Positions 53,962-62,928 are shown, counted from the first letter of the stretch. The stretch: 64,000 bases of DNA from Gaoshiqia sediminis (GCF_025907915.1 NZ_JAPAAF010000024.1:1-64000); one strand, 5' to 3'. The notes: generated from the letters alone by a model not told the origin. Numbers and translations are program-made.

Positions 53962-55204
53962 TTCGAATAAAGAAAAGGCATACAGTTGGGTTGTAGTTGC
54001 CCTTTTATGGGTTGTAGCCCTTTTAAATTACATGGACCGGCAAATGCTTTCGACCATGAAGGTAGCCATGATGGGCGATATTCAGGAGTTGGAAACTGCC
54101 GAGAATTTTGGCCGGCTGATGGCCGTCTTTCTGTGGATTTACGGGCTGATGAGCCCGATGGCCGGCCTGATTGCCGACCGGATCAACCGCAAGTGGTTGA
54201 TTGTGGGCAGCTTGGGCGTGTGGTCGGGCGTTACGCTGGCGATGGGCTATGCCGCCAGTTTCGATCAATTATATGCGCTTCGCGCGCTGATGGGTGTGAG
54301 CGAGGCGTTGTACATCCCGGCCGGGCTGGCGCTGATTGCCGATTATCACCGCGGAAATACACGCTCACTGGCTGTGGGTATCCACATGACCGGTTTGTAT
54401 TTCGGGCAGGCACTGGGTGGTTTTGGCGCTACGGTGGCCCATACCTGGACCTGGCAAACGGCCTTCCACAGTTTTGGATTGGTGGGCATCGTTTACAGTG
54501 TCGTCCTCTTACTGTTTTTGAAGGAAAAACGAACTCCCGAAATTAAGCCGAAAGAACCGGCAAGATTTGCTTCCGGTCTCAAATCGGTACGGCATAGTTT
54601 GGGTATGCTGCTGGGAACCATTAGTTTCTGGGTGATTCTGTTCTATTTTGCCGCTCCAAGTTTTCCGGGATGGGCCACCAAAAACTGGCTGCCCACCTTG
54701 TTCTCCGAAAGTCTGGGTATCGACATGTCGGTTGCCGGTCCGCTGAGTACCTTTACCATCGCGCTTTCTTCGTTTATTGGCGTTATTGGAGGCGGAATCC
54801 TGGCCGACCGATGGATCACCCGCAACCTGCGTGGCCGTATTTATACGGGCGCCATCGGGCTGACGCTGATGATCCCTTCCTTGATATTGCTCGGTTTCGG
54901 CCACAGCTTTGCGTATGTAGTGGGTGGCGGCATGTTGTTTGGAATTGGCTATGGCATGTTCGACGCGAATAATATGCCTATCCTGTGCCAGTTTGTTTCG
55001 CCGCGTCACCGTGCTGCCGGTTACGGGCTAATGAATATGACCGGCGTTTTTGCCGGTGCCTTTATTACCAGTTGGTTGGGAAAATCAACCGACGCCGGAA
55101 ACCTGGGACACGATCTCGCGTTGTTGGCCATTCCCGTGGCGCTGGCTGTCGTCTTGCAACTGATCACCCTGAAACCCAACGTTGCCGATAAAACGGAGGA
55201 TTAA
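53954..55204 (+). CDS. nanT: MFS transporter (NanT-like sialic acid permease)
   Basis: This is a 416-residue inner-membrane protein with about 12 hydrophobic helices, split by the loop around KEKRTPEIKPKEP. Major facilitator motifs include LNYMDRQMLSTM in helix 1 and GLIADRINRKWLIVGS after helix 2. Start at 53954 is preferred because its ATGAATAA overlap mirrors the preceding junction. 53945 is an alternative. It terminates the nan operon, so sialic acid import to the cytoplasmic lyase is the likely function, in line with Bacteroides and Tannerella NanT. Alternatively it could carry another acidic sugar. Confidence 0.88.
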   Translation: MNNSNKEKAYSWVVVALLWVVALLNYMDRQMLSTMKVAMMGDIQELETAENFGRLMAVFLWIYGLMSPMAGLIADRINRKWLIVGSLGVWSGVTLAMGYAASFDQLYALRALMGVSEALYIPAGLALIADYHRGNTRSLAVGIHMTGLYFGQALGGFGATVAHTWTWQTAFHSFGLVGIVYSVVLLLFLKEKRTPEIKPKEPARFASGLKSVRHSLGMLLGTISFWVILFYFAAPSFPGWATKNWLPTLFSESLGIDMSVAGPLSTFTIALSSFIGVIGGGILADRWITRNLRGRIYTGAIGLTLMIPSLILLGFGHSFAYVVGGGMLFGIGYGMFDANNMPILCQFVSPRHRAAGYGLMNMTGVFAGAFITSWLGKSTDAGNLGHDLALLAIPVALAVVLQLITLKPNVADKTED

Positions 55205-55251
55205 TCTCAGCAAAGGACTGAATGATAATTTTGGGTGGATAGCAGGCCGAT

Positions 55252-56685
55252 TTATTCCGGCTGCAAAACACCCAGCGAACTCAAAATCTGTTTCAGGTTG
55301 CTGACATCCATGTTCTTGGCGATGATTTTTTTGTCCTTATCCAGCAGGAAGAGGGAAGGGGTGGTGCGTACCCCGTACAGATACCGGAAATTCGATGACT
55401 GATGCGGATCCCAAACGTTGAGCCAGTCCCGGATTTGGTGTTCTTCCACAAAACGGAGCCACGAATCTTTGTCGTTCATCGTGTAAACGGCATACACCGA
55501 AAGGTTGGATGGATTCGCTTTTAGAAATACTTCCTGATAAAGCCGGGGGATTTCGGTTTTGCAGTGTCCGCACTCAGGCTCCCAAAAGGCGACAACCGTA
55601 TAGTTGGTTGCCTGTTGTTTCAGGCTGTGAAACTCGCCGTTGGCATCTTCCAACAGCAATTCACTGGCCGTGTTGCCCATCAGGTTGTTCTTGCGGATGG
55701 CAACCTCCTGCCGGATGTAGTCCAGCGTTTGGGCATCGACCCAAAAGGCTTGCCCCGACAAGTAATATTTTTCGGCCAGCCCGACAAACACATTTTCGAT
55801 GCCCATGATCCGCGATTGGATGCTGTTGTTCAGGATGAAGGACGTCAGGTTTTGAAAGATAGCTTTGTTGTTTCTGTGCTTCTCGATCAGCCGGATGGCT
55901 GCCGGGAGCACGGTGTCCGGATGTTGAAGCAGCACCTTGTTCAGGAAATTGTTCAGGCGCTCTTTGATGTAGGGCGTGTGCCACATGCGCAGGTCGCTCA
56001 AATCGAAATAGTCCCAGTAATGTTTTGCCCGGTAGTTGTATTCATATACCCAGCGCAGCGAATCGTTTTTCAGGCTGGCCGCCGGCAATTGGTTTTCCTC
56101 GGGTTTGGGTACCTGGTTGGCAGTCATGAAATTCCCGTAAAAGCTATCCGCGAATTTCAGACCTTCCTCTAACCGGAAGCTCGTTAGATTCTCATTCATT
56201 TTCCGGAGTTGTTGGTTGTACCGGCTGACCGAATCAGGCTGATTCTTATACTGTTCTTTTTTTGCTGTAATAGTATCGTAGCGGGACTTTTGTTCAGCAA
56301 CCCGGTTGAGGTATTCCTGGAATTTTTCGCTTTCCCAGGCTCCTTTGATTTGCGGGGATGAGGTTTTATTTTCCAGGCTAATTTCAAAATTCTGATCCTG
56401 GCCGACCAGAAAATCAACTTGTTTTTCCTGATCAAAGTACAGCTGGTAAATGCCTTGCTGAAGGGATTTTGAACCGAAAAAAAGCGCCAGCCCTTCCGGG
56501 TTGGTTTGCAGCGTGTCCTTCACGTAGATGTTCCCGAAATAGTAGTACGTTACCAATACTTGGGAGTTGGCGTGGCCGGACAGCGAAAGCCGGATGGAAT
56601 AGCCCTGCCCGGAGGCGACAACAGGCAACACAAACAACAGGGACAGCTTAAAGGACAGCCATGATTTTTTGAGCGTTTTTTTCAT
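55252..56685 (-). CDS. TlpA-like thioredoxin-fold protein, exported
   Basis: This 477-residue exported protein has a signal peptide (about 1-27, ...VVASGQ), an N-terminal beta-rich DUF4369-like domain (about 30-130), a middle helical region, and a C-terminal TlpA/AhpC-type thioredoxin domain (about 340-477) with WEPECGHCKTE, active cysteines Cys372 and Cys375. It likely works as a periplasmic thiol-disulfide reductase in cytochrome maturation or disulfide repair. It converges with the nan operon, and its start overlaps the glycosyltransferase gene by 38 bases, so the two are co-transcribed. Confidence 0.88.
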   Translation of the reverse strand: MKKTLKKSWLSFKLSLLFVLPVVASGQGYSIRLSLSGHANSQVLVTYYYFGNIYVKDTLQTNPEGLALFFGSKSLQQGIYQLYFDQEKQVDFLVGQDQNFEISLENKTSSPQIKGAWESEKFQEYLNRVAEQKSRYDTITAKKEQYKNQPDSVSRYNQQLRKMNENLTSFRLEEGLKFADSFYGNFMTANQVPKPEENQLPAASLKNDSLRWVYEYNYRAKHYWDYFDLSDLRMWHTPYIKERLNNFLNKVLLQHPDTVLPAAIRLIEKHRNNKAIFQNLTSFILNNSIQSRIMGIENVFVGLAEKYYLSGQAFWVDAQTLDYIRQEVAIRKNNLMGNTASELLLEDANGEFHSLKQQATNYTVVAFWEPECGHCKTEIPRLYQEVFLKANPSNLSVYAVYTMNDKDSWLRFVEEHQIRDWLNVWDPHQSSNFRYLYGVRTTPSLFLLDKDKKIIAKNMDVSNLKQILSSLGVLQPE

Positions 56686-57760
56686 TCGAGTAGAGGTTGT
56701 CGAGTTGTTCTTTGCGTTGATGAATTTCGGTGTTCATAAAGCTTTTCCCCAGGTATCTATTGATCAGGGCGATCATTTCCGGGGCCGAACCGGCTACATG
56801 ACAAAGGTCGTTCAGCCCGGTGCCTTCCAGCATCTGTGGGGTGGTGATGCAATGCCTTCCGCCAAAAAGAGAAGCCAGTAGTTTCAGTTTTAAGCCGGTG
56901 GACTGAAATGTCGGAATAAGGCAAATGTGGGCTTCGCGGATTAAAACGTCCATCTTTTCGATGGAGGGATTTTCAACCAGCGTAACATGGGGGATGTCTT
57001 TTATTTTTGCAATCAGCCATCCCGGTGGGTTCTTTCCTGCAACAACAAATGAGCAGGTGATTTCGGAGAAGACTTCATCGAGCAGGAAACTTACGGCTTG
57101 CTGGTTCTCGCTGACGCTCAGGTTCCCGTGGTACAAAATGTAATCGCCTTTCCCTTCCTGCGAGCTGATCCGGGTAAACGGATGAAAGGCGGGGAGGTGC
57201 AGGCTGTGCCCGTACTTTTCCTGAAAGTAGTCCGTTTCGGTAGCAGAAATGCCCAGGATCAGCGAGGCTTCTTCCAGTTTCCGTTCGAAGTATTTTAACC
57301 GGAGGGCCTCAATCAGGTAGTAATATTTCCGGCAGGTGTTTTCCGACTTGCTCAGCGAATGATAATAGGTGTGCTCCAGATTGTGTGCCCTTACCAACTT
57401 GGGATAAGCGGCCAGCAGCGGATGGTCGAGAAAGTAACAGCTGTGCAGCCCTTCGAACAAAACGGGGGCAATGTCGGCCAGCAGGTTTTCCAGCAATGCC
57501 TGATGGTTCCGGCTGGTAACAATGTAGGGGAGCCACGACAGCTGCCGCCGGAGGCCCATCTTGCGCGGATAATAATGCACCTGGTCGCACAGTTTTTCAA
57601 GTTCGGGAGCGGGTGGGCGGTCGTACTCAAAACAATGCAGCCGGATATGCGCCCCGGCCTGGTGTAAAGCTTTTATTTTGAAATAAATATCGATGATGCC
57701 CCCGTAATCGGGCGGGTAGGGAACATTGAAGCTGACGATGTGAATCTTCTTGTTGAGCAT
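56648..57760 (-). CDS. Glycosyltransferase with GT-B fold
   Basis: This 370-residue protein (start at 57760 preferred over 57805, because MLNKKIHIVSFNVPYPPDYG is a typical GT4 N-terminus) has a GT-B-like layout. The N-terminal half carries GGIIDIYFKIKALHQAGAHIRLH and KLVRAHNLEHTYY, the C-terminal half GDYILYHGNLSVSENQQAV and the late HICLIPTFQSTGLKLKLLASL. The acceptor and donor are unknown. It may act in surface polysaccharide or glycoprotein assembly. It lies directly upstream of the TlpA-like gene on the same strand with a 38-base overlap. Confidence 0.82.
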   Translation of the reverse strand: MLNKKIHIVSFNVPYPPDYGGIIDIYFKIKALHQAGAHIRLHCFEYDRPPAPELEKLCDQVHYYPRKMGLRRQLSWLPYIVTSRNHQALLENLLADIAPVLFEGLHSCYFLDHPLLAAYPKLVRAHNLEHTYYHSLSKSENTCRKYYYLIEALRLKYFERKLEEASLILGISATETDYFQEKYGHSLHLPAFHPFTRISSQEGKGDYILYHGNLSVSENQQAVSFLLDEVFSEITCSFVVAGKNPPGWLIAKIKDIPHVTLVENPSIEKMDVLIREAHICLIPTFQSTGLKLKLLASLFGGRHCITTPQMLEGTGLNDLCHVAGSAPEMIALINRYLGKSFMNTEIHQRKEQLDNLYSNEKNAQKIMAVL

Positions 57761-57843
57761 CCGCAATACAATAGACAGGTTTTGTTTGGATATGGCCATT
57801 CGCATGCAGCGAGCTGCACCGGTATTTTCACCCGACTAAAGCT

Positions 57844-57876
57844 AAAAAAAAAACCGCAGGTATGGAACCCGCGGTC
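57844..57876 (-). terminator. Terminator of the sigma/anti-sigma/DUF4097 operon
   Basis: Read on the - strand, ACCGCGGG pairs with the later CCTGCGGT around a short loop with one mismatch, and a run of ten T follows. It begins 31 bases after the stop of the DUF4097 gene. Confidence 0.85.
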
Positions 57877-57906
57877 ATAATTTCTATATGTCCTGATAAC
57901 AGATTG

Positions 57907-58944
57907 CTATTCCGTCAGTTTGAGGCTACCATAGCGGCTGGTAACAGTCACCTGGCGGTTTGTGTCGCCGTTGCCTACTTGTCCCTGTACCTTCAGTCGC
58001 GTATTTTCTTTCAGACGGTTCCCCTGAAACTTGTCGGCCGGATATTGAATGTCGCAATAATCGCATTCGGCATTCAGTTGGTAAGTCGCTCTATCCAGCC
58101 CGAGGGTGATGCCGCCGTAGCTGTTGGTAATTTCAATCCGGTTGAAATCGGGTTTCACCTCGTCCACCCGTACCGACCCGTATTCGGTGTTCAGCTTCAA
58201 CTCTTTGCTCAGGGCGCCGATCTTGTAATTGGTGTATTTCGAATTGGCCAAAATACTGCCGCCTTCTTCAATGCTGACCCCGTCGTATTTCGATTCCAAT
58301 TGCAGATTTTCCAGCTTTTGCACGTTCAAACCGGAGTATTTGCTCTCCAGTTTCATCTTGCCGGCATGGCCGATGTAGATTTTTGAGTAGTTGATTTCGC
58401 CGGCCAGCTGGTTTACCGATTCGATATCGGCCTTCCCGTACGACAAGTCCAGCCAGAAATCGGTACCGGCCTGAACGTTCAGGGCGCCTGTGGTTAAGTT
58501 GCCGTAAGCAATCACGAAGTTGCCTTTCCCTTCCAGTTCGTTCAGCACCACATTGCCAAACTTGTTGCTGACTGTCAGGTTGCGGTCTTTGGGAATATTG
58601 ATGCGGTAGTTGATTGAAAAGTTCTGCTTGGTTTTAAAATTTTCGGTTAGGATGGTCTTCACCGCTAGGAGTCCCCCGCTTCGGCGGATGTCAATGCGGA
58701 TCTGATCGAGCAGTTGGTTGGCTTTGGCCTCGTTCATGCTTTCCACCGTGATCAGGGCATCCACGGTGACCGAGTCGCCGCCCAGGTCGTTTATTTCGAT
58801 CATGCCGAACTTATTCGTGATATCCAGCGCGGTTATTTGCGATTTTACAAAGCCCTGGTGTACCTGTTTGGTGTAATCGGCTGCCTGCAAGGTCAGCGGC
58901 AACATGCCCATCAGCAGGACGAAAAGTTTAAATTTCCATTTCAT
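57907..58944 (-). CDS. DUF4097-like exported beta-helical protein
   Basis: This 345-residue protein has a signal peptide (1-21, ...LTLQA). Repeating short beta segments such as LDITNKFGMIEINDL, LTVSNKFGNVVLNEL, LESKYSGLNVQKLEN and LNTEYGSVRVDEV indicate a beta-helix typical of the DUF4097/GIN-domain adhesin-like family. No catalytic motif is seen. It overlaps the upstream anti-sigma-like gene by 17 bases and probably belongs to its regulon. Location is periplasm or outer surface, and function is unknown. Confidence 0.8.
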   Translation of the reverse strand: MKWKFKLFVLLMGMLPLTLQAADYTKQVHQGFVKSQITALDITNKFGMIEINDLGGDSVTVDALITVESMNEAKANQLLDQIRIDIRRSGGLLAVKTILTENFKTKQNFSINYRINIPKDRNLTVSNKFGNVVLNELEGKGNFVIAYGNLTTGALNVQAGTDFWLDLSYGKADIESVNQLAGEINYSKIYIGHAGKMKLESKYSGLNVQKLENLQLESKYDGVSIEEGGSILANSKYTNYKIGALSKELKLNTEYGSVRVDEVKPDFNRIEITNSYGGITLGLDRATYQLNAECDYCDIQYPADKFQGNRLKENTRLKVQGQVGNGDTNRQVTVTSRYGSLKLTE

Positions 58945-59491
58945 GATTGGTGGTTTTTTGATGTTTAATTTCTTCCAGTTTATTAATGATCATCTTAATG
59001 ATGCTGAGTTTTGCCTGATAGAGTTCGAGCATGGCATGGATGACCCGCTCGTCTTCGGGGTTGGCTGCCAGTTCTTCCTGTAAGCGGGCGTATGTTTCAT
59101 CAAATTCGGCCATCTCAGTTTTCATCACTTCCTGTTCGTTGGCTGAAATGAATCCGTCGCGGCCCAGTTGTTCCCAGGCACGCATGCCCTGGTCGATCGA
59201 CGAAGTGTAGTAAAATTCAGCCTCGGCATATTCGGGCGATACGGAAGACAGGCCAATCGGCTGCGGCTGTTGCTGCCGGTGACTGGCAACATACTCGGAA
59301 ACCTGGTTGCCGGCCAGTAAAACCAGCAGGATGGCCGCGGCCAGTTGCAAGTACTGTTTCCAGCCCAAGCGTCTTTGTTTGCCAAACTGTTGGTCCAGCT
59401 TACGGGCAAACCGGTCGGCATGTCCATCCGGCGCTTCCACCTCAAAGGCTTCTTTGTTTTCCCGGATCATCTTTTCCAGTATATCAGTCAT
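58928..59491 (-). CDS. Anti-sigma-like single-pass membrane protein
   Basis: This 187-residue protein (ATG at 59491 preferred to 59554, which would overlap the sigma gene) has a short cytoplasmic N-terminus (1-45), one transmembrane helix (about 47-61) and an alpha-helical periplasmic part with a glutamate-rich coiled-coil pattern (about 110-180). Position directly downstream of an ECF sigma gene suggests a cognate anti-sigma factor, although no known anti-sigma motif is recognised. It overlaps the DUF4097 gene by 17 bases. Confidence 0.7.
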   Translation of the reverse strand: MTDILEKMIRENKEAFEVEAPDGHADRFARKLDQQFGKQRRLGWKQYLQLAAAILLVLLAGNQVSEYVASHRQQQPQPIGLSSVSPEYAEAEFYYTSSIDQGMRAWEQLGRDGFISANEQEVMKTEMAEFDETYARLQEELAANPEDERVIHAMLELYQAKLSIIKMIINKLEEIKHQKTTNHEMEI

Positions 59492-59531
59492 ATCTTTCGG
59501 TTTTAAATCATAATAAAACAGGTCCGTGACC

Positions 59532-60089
59532 TTAGTTGAATGAAAAAACTTCATCTTTTCGCAACAGGTCGCGCAGTTTCTTTTTGGCCCGTAGCAGCTG
59601 TGTGCGCGACGACACGTTGGTGATGTGCAAAATCTCCGAGATTTCGTCGTGGTCGTACCCTTCCAGCAAATAAAGGCTGAGCACCACGCGGTAACCTTCG
59701 GGCAGTTGCCAGATGGCCTTCTTTATTTTTTCCACATCAATTTCGTGTGTTTCCATGAACGGATTTTCTTCCTCTTCCATCACCCGTTCGTTGATCTCTT
59801 CAAAAACTACCCGTCGTTTTTTCAGGTAGTCGAGCGAACGGTTCACCACGATCTTTTTCAGCCAGGCGCCAAAACTCACTTTCCCTTCGTAGCTTTCCAT
59901 CTTGTTGAAAGCGCTTAAAAAGGCCTCTTGCATAACGTCCTCCGCGTCGGTTGGGTTGCCGACAATCCGCAGACTGGTGTTGTACATCGACTTGTAATAG
60001 AGTTTGTACAACTGAAACTGGGCCTCGCGGTTGCCTTCGCGGCAGCGGTCGATAATCTCCTGATGGATATTTCTGTACAACGCTTCCAA
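59532..60089 (-). CDS. ECF RNA polymerase sigma factor (second)
   Basis: This 185-residue ECF sigma-70 factor has region 2 around PTDAEDVMQEAFLSAFNKM and region 4 around LPEGYRVVLSLYLLEGYDHDEISEIL with the HTH end NVSSRTQLLRAKKKL. The N-terminus MEALYRNIHQEII is normal. It heads a three-gene operon with an anti-sigma-like protein and a DUF4097 protein. Unlike the sigma factor at 10765, no FecR or SusC is associated, so it probably governs an envelope or stress response. Confidence 0.92.
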   Translation of the reverse strand: MEALYRNIHQEIIDRCREGNREAQFQLYKLYYKSMYNTSLRIVGNPTDAEDVMQEAFLSAFNKMESYEGKVSFGAWLKKIVVNRSLDYLKKRRVVFEEINERVMEEEENPFMETHEIDVEKIKKAIWQLPEGYRVVLSLYLLEGYDHDEISEILHITNVSSRTQLLRAKKKLRDLLRKDEVFSFN

Positions 60090-60146
60090 GGTTAATATTT
60101 AAGCTGTTTCTGATCGAAAGACGGCACCGGAATGCCGGATGTTGCA

Positions 60147-60836
60147 TCATTCGGGATGATTCTTTTCAAAATATTTGTTGCAGATGGAGTGGAGCAGGTG
60201 AATGTCGCCTTCGCCCAGCAGGTTTAACCGTTCCAGGATGCGCGGGTAGATGGCCGAATCTTCGCGGAAATTAAGTTCGAGCAGGACGGAGGCGGTCTTT
60301 TCTTTCAGGGATCGAAAGCCGTTTTCGTTTCGTTCCCGCAGTTCCGGTGTTGCCGGAAGGTTGAGGGTCGACAGCTCGTAGGCGTACAGCATGACGGCTT
60401 GGGCCAGGTTGAGGGAAGGGTAGGTGGTTTGCAGGGGCACGGTGCTCACCAGGTCGCAGCGGCGAAGTTCCTCGTTGCGCAGGCCGCTGTCTTCGCGCCC
60501 AAACACGATGGCCGGACGTTTTACCGTGTCGCCTTTGTCGCGCAGCAAGCCGGCCAGCTCGCGGGTGGAAAGGTAATCTTCTTTCACCAGCCGTTGTTTG
60601 GCCGATGTGCCAATCAGAAAGTCGATGTCGCTGACGGCTTCCCCGAAGGTGGCAAAAACCTGTGCCTGTTCCAGAATGTCGTTGCTGGCGTGGGCCAGCC
60701 ACCGTGCCGGTCCGCTCAGGTGGTCGCAGGGATTTACCAGCCGCAACTCATGAAAACCCATTGTTTTCATGGCGCGCGCCGTGGCGCCAACATTTTCGGG
60801 CGTGGCCGGTTCAACCAAAATAAAAACCATGTTCAT
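60147..60836 (-). CDS. SPOUT-class RNA methyltransferase (TrmJ/TrmH-like)
   Basis: This 229-residue protein (ATG at 60836 preferred; the frame opens at 60866) carries the SPOUT knot motifs: motif 1 PENVGATARAMKTMGF, motif 2 IVFGREDSGLRNEEL and motif 3 YPSLNLAQAVMLYAYEL. These are typical of TrmJ-type 2'-O-methyltransferases acting on tRNA position 32, though other tRNA or rRNA sites are possible. It is separated by 57 bases from the sigma gene and seems unrelated to it. Confidence 0.9.
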   Translation of the reverse strand: MNMVFILVEPATPENVGATARAMKTMGFHELRLVNPCDHLSGPARWLAHASNDILEQAQVFATFGEAVSDIDFLIGTSAKQRLVKEDYLSTRELAGLLRDKGDTVKRPAIVFGREDSGLRNEELRRCDLVSTVPLQTTYPSLNLAQAVMLYAYELSTLNLPATPELRERNENGFRSLKEKTASVLLELNFREDSAIYPRILERLNLLGEGDIHLLHSICNKYFEKNHPE

Positions 60837-61029
60837 AGCAGGAATTTTTACAAATATAAACGACAAAGCCCAAACGATCCGTCATTTGGGCTTCATTTCC
60901 GGAAAATCGCGTTTAAAATAAAGTTTACCGGTTCAATGTGCACATGCCTCAAAAACTCCAAATGCCTGTGGTGTTTCCGGCAGATACCGGATAGGTTTCC
61001 GGGGGCTTCCCAAAGGGTTATGGTGTGTT

Positions 61030-61049
61030 GGTCACGACGTGTCGCGACC
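61030..61049. repeat. REP-like palindrome 1
   Basis: GGTCACGACGTGTCGCGACC is an inverted repeat with one mismatch and a two-base centre. It lies in the 393-base gene-free gap 60837-61229 with a second GC-rich palindrome 50 bases on. Confidence 0.6.
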
Positions 61050-61099
61050 TTACCTGGCTTTCCCGTTTTGGGGTGTTTTTGATTTTATCCGGCCTGTAA

Positions 61100-61119
61100 G
61101 GCCACGGTATGCCGTGGCC
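61100..61119. repeat. REP-like palindrome 2
   Basis: GGCCACGGTATGCCGTGGCC has perfect eight-base arms and a four-base loop, without a T-tract. With palindrome 1 it resembles the paired palindromes of repetitive extragenic elements. The rest of the gap 60837-61229 shows no gene or clear promoter. Confidence 0.65.
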
Positions 61120-61229
61120 AGACGGACGGTAACGACTTTTAAAAGGCAGTTTTACATCTTTTGCGAGAAAGAACAGCATTTAATGCTTTAAAAGCGATTT
61201 TCCTGGCTTCATTTCCGGGAAAAGCATCC

Positions 61230-61922
61230 TTATTGGTTGCTGTATTGGACGAGCTGAATCAGGTCTTCTTCTTTTTTTAGGTTCAGTTTTTCTTCTTTCA
61301 CCCAATTTGCTATTTCGGGTTTAACCGGTTGGAGCAGGTCAACCGCTTTCCGGGCATTGGTGATCTTTTCGGCCGGTTGCCCGTTTACCGAGATATACAT
61401 GTCGGGTTGCATGTGCACAAATTTAGGCGGTTCCGGATCTTTGAACGGCTTGGCAGGTTCTGCCGGTCGGTAGCTGATCCGGTAGCGTTTCAGCAACAGG
61501 TTTTTTCCGCTCACCAATACGTGAAAGTAGCCCTTATCAACGTTGTTCCCATCCGCGAAGGGCAAGTGCATAAAGCTTTCTTCTCCAACCATAAACAACT
61601 GGTAACGGTCGGGATCAAGAATTTCCATTACCTCGCCGTTGCGGTTGGTAAATTCGATGTTGTCCGAGTAGATATTGTACCGCAGCGGCACCTCGCTGTA
61701 CAGGCTGCTGTCCTGCGAAAGGATCCGGCTGGGAGCGAAATCGTCATGCAGGTACGGCGAACCTTTAATGTCGTCGTAGGTAAAATGATGACTGCCGTGG
61801 CTCAACGAGCGGATAATCCCGTTTTTGCCGAGCATGTCCAGTTCGTAGGCCGCCCGGGTGGGCTGCGCTTGGGGGGAAAGGTAACAGATGGTCAAAAAAA
61901 CGGACAGTAACATGTTTTTCAT
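61230..61922 (-). CDS. Exported hypothetical protein
   Basis: This 230-residue protein has a signal peptide (about 1-19, ...CYLSPQAQ). The mature part contains NGIIRSLSHGSHHFTYDDIKGSPYLHDDF (in part) near the start and a C-terminal region rich in proline and lysine, ending LIQLVQYSNQ. No enzymatic motif or transmembrane segment is recognised. It is monocistronic and divergent from the CDF exporter. It looks like one of the conserved exported proteins of Bacteroidota with unknown role. Confidence 0.75.
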   Translation of the reverse strand: MKNMLLSVFLTICYLSPQAQPTRAAYELDMLGKNGIIRSLSHGSHHFTYDDIKGSPYLHDDFAPSRILSQDSSLYSEVPLRYNIYSDNIEFTNRNGEVMEILDPDRYQLFMVGEESFMHLPFADGNNVDKGYFHVLVSGKNLLLKRYRISYRPAEPAKPFKDPEPPKFVHMQPDMYISVNGQPAEKITNARKAVDLLQPVKPEIANWVKEEKLNLKKEEDLIQLVQYSNQ

Positions 61923-62052
61923 AGTTGGTTGTTTTTGGGTTGCGTATCAATATCTGTATATGAATCGTTTTTAAAGTTACACTTCTCGTCAATCTTTTTT
62001 CCTGTGGCTTTGTTTTAAGAAGTACCGTAATTTTACTGAAATTATACCGATT

Positions 62053-62928
62053 ATGTCGCACGAACATACACACAACCGACTGGGAATTACCATTGTGCTG
62101 AATGTGATGATTACAGTAGCTCAAATCATTGGCGGTCTCATTTCGGGCAGTTTGGCCCTGATTTCGGATGCTGTCCATAACCTGAGTGACGGCGTGGCCG
62201 TGCTGTTGGCTTACGTGGCCGATCGGCTGGGGCGCCGCGAACGAACAGCCAAAAGTACCTTTGGCTACAAGCGGGCCGAAATTCTGGCGGCCTTCCTGAA
62301 TGCCCTGGTGTTGATTGCTATTTCGTTCTTTTTGATGATTGAAGCGATCGAGCGTTTTTTTTCACCGCAGGAAGTAGATTTTCGATGGATGCTGTGGCTG
62401 GGTGTGTTGGGCTTTGTGGCCAACAGCTTGTCGGTACTGTTGCTTCACCGCGACCATCACCATAGCCTGAACATCCGGGCGGCCTACCTGCACCTGCTGG
62501 GTGATGCGCTCACCTCGCTGGCCGTGATAGTGGGCGCGGTATTCATCTGGCTCTGGAATTGGCACTGGATTGACCCCCTGGTGACTTTGCTGATCAGCTT
62601 CTACTTGCTGTTCCACACGTTTAAGCTGCTGAAAGAGTCAACCGAAATTCTGATGCAGTTTGCGCCAACTGACATCCATACCGATGACGTGAAGCATAAG
62701 CTCGAAAGCCTGGCCGAAATTAGCCGCGTCTATCACATTCACCTTTGGCGGCTTACCGACCAGACCGTGCATTTTGAGGCGCACGTGGAGTTGACCGGCG
62801 ACCTGCAGCTGTCGCAAACCCGCCGCATCAGCGAGCAAATTAATACGCTGCTGCAAACCGAATTTGGCATTGCCCATGTCACCCTGCAATTCGAATTTGC
62901 CGGTGCAGAGGGATACCGCGAATGTTAG
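62053..62928 (+). CDS. CDF-family zinc/divalent cation exporter
   Basis: This 291-residue inner-membrane protein has six predicted helices and a cytoplasmic C-terminal domain (about 210-291). The intramembrane site is HxxxD twice: His42/Asp46 in helix 2 (DAVHNLSDG) and His147/Asp151 in helix 5 (LHLLGDALTS), a set typical of Zn/Cd transporters such as CzcD and ZitB. A His-rich loop RDHHHSL lies before helix 5. It exports Zn2+ and related ions using proton antiport. Confidence 0.93.
   Translation: MSHEHTHNRLGITIVLNVMITVAQIIGGLISGSLALISDAVHNLSDGVAVLLAYVADRLGRRERTAKSTFGYKRAEILAAFLNALVLIAISFFLMIEAIERFFSPQEVDFRWMLWLGVLGFVANSLSVLLLHRDHHHSLNIRAAYLHLLGDALTSLAVIVGAVFIWLWNWHWIDPLVTLLISFYLLFHTFKLLKESTEILMQFAPTDIHTDDVKHKLESLAEISRVYHIHLWRLTDQTVHFEAHVELTGDLQLSQTRRISEQINTLLQTEFGIAHVTLQFEFAGAEGYREC

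Noticed and set aside
55564-56172. 202-residue + strand frame opposite the TlpA-like gene
   Set aside because: It is antisense to a confidently identified gene with CGHC motif. No domain is seen.
60399-61082. 227-residue + strand frame opposite the TrmJ-like gene
   Set aside because: It is antisense to a gene with clear SPOUT motifs, and its second part reads through the REP-like palindrome 61030-61049. It is a product of high GC codon use.
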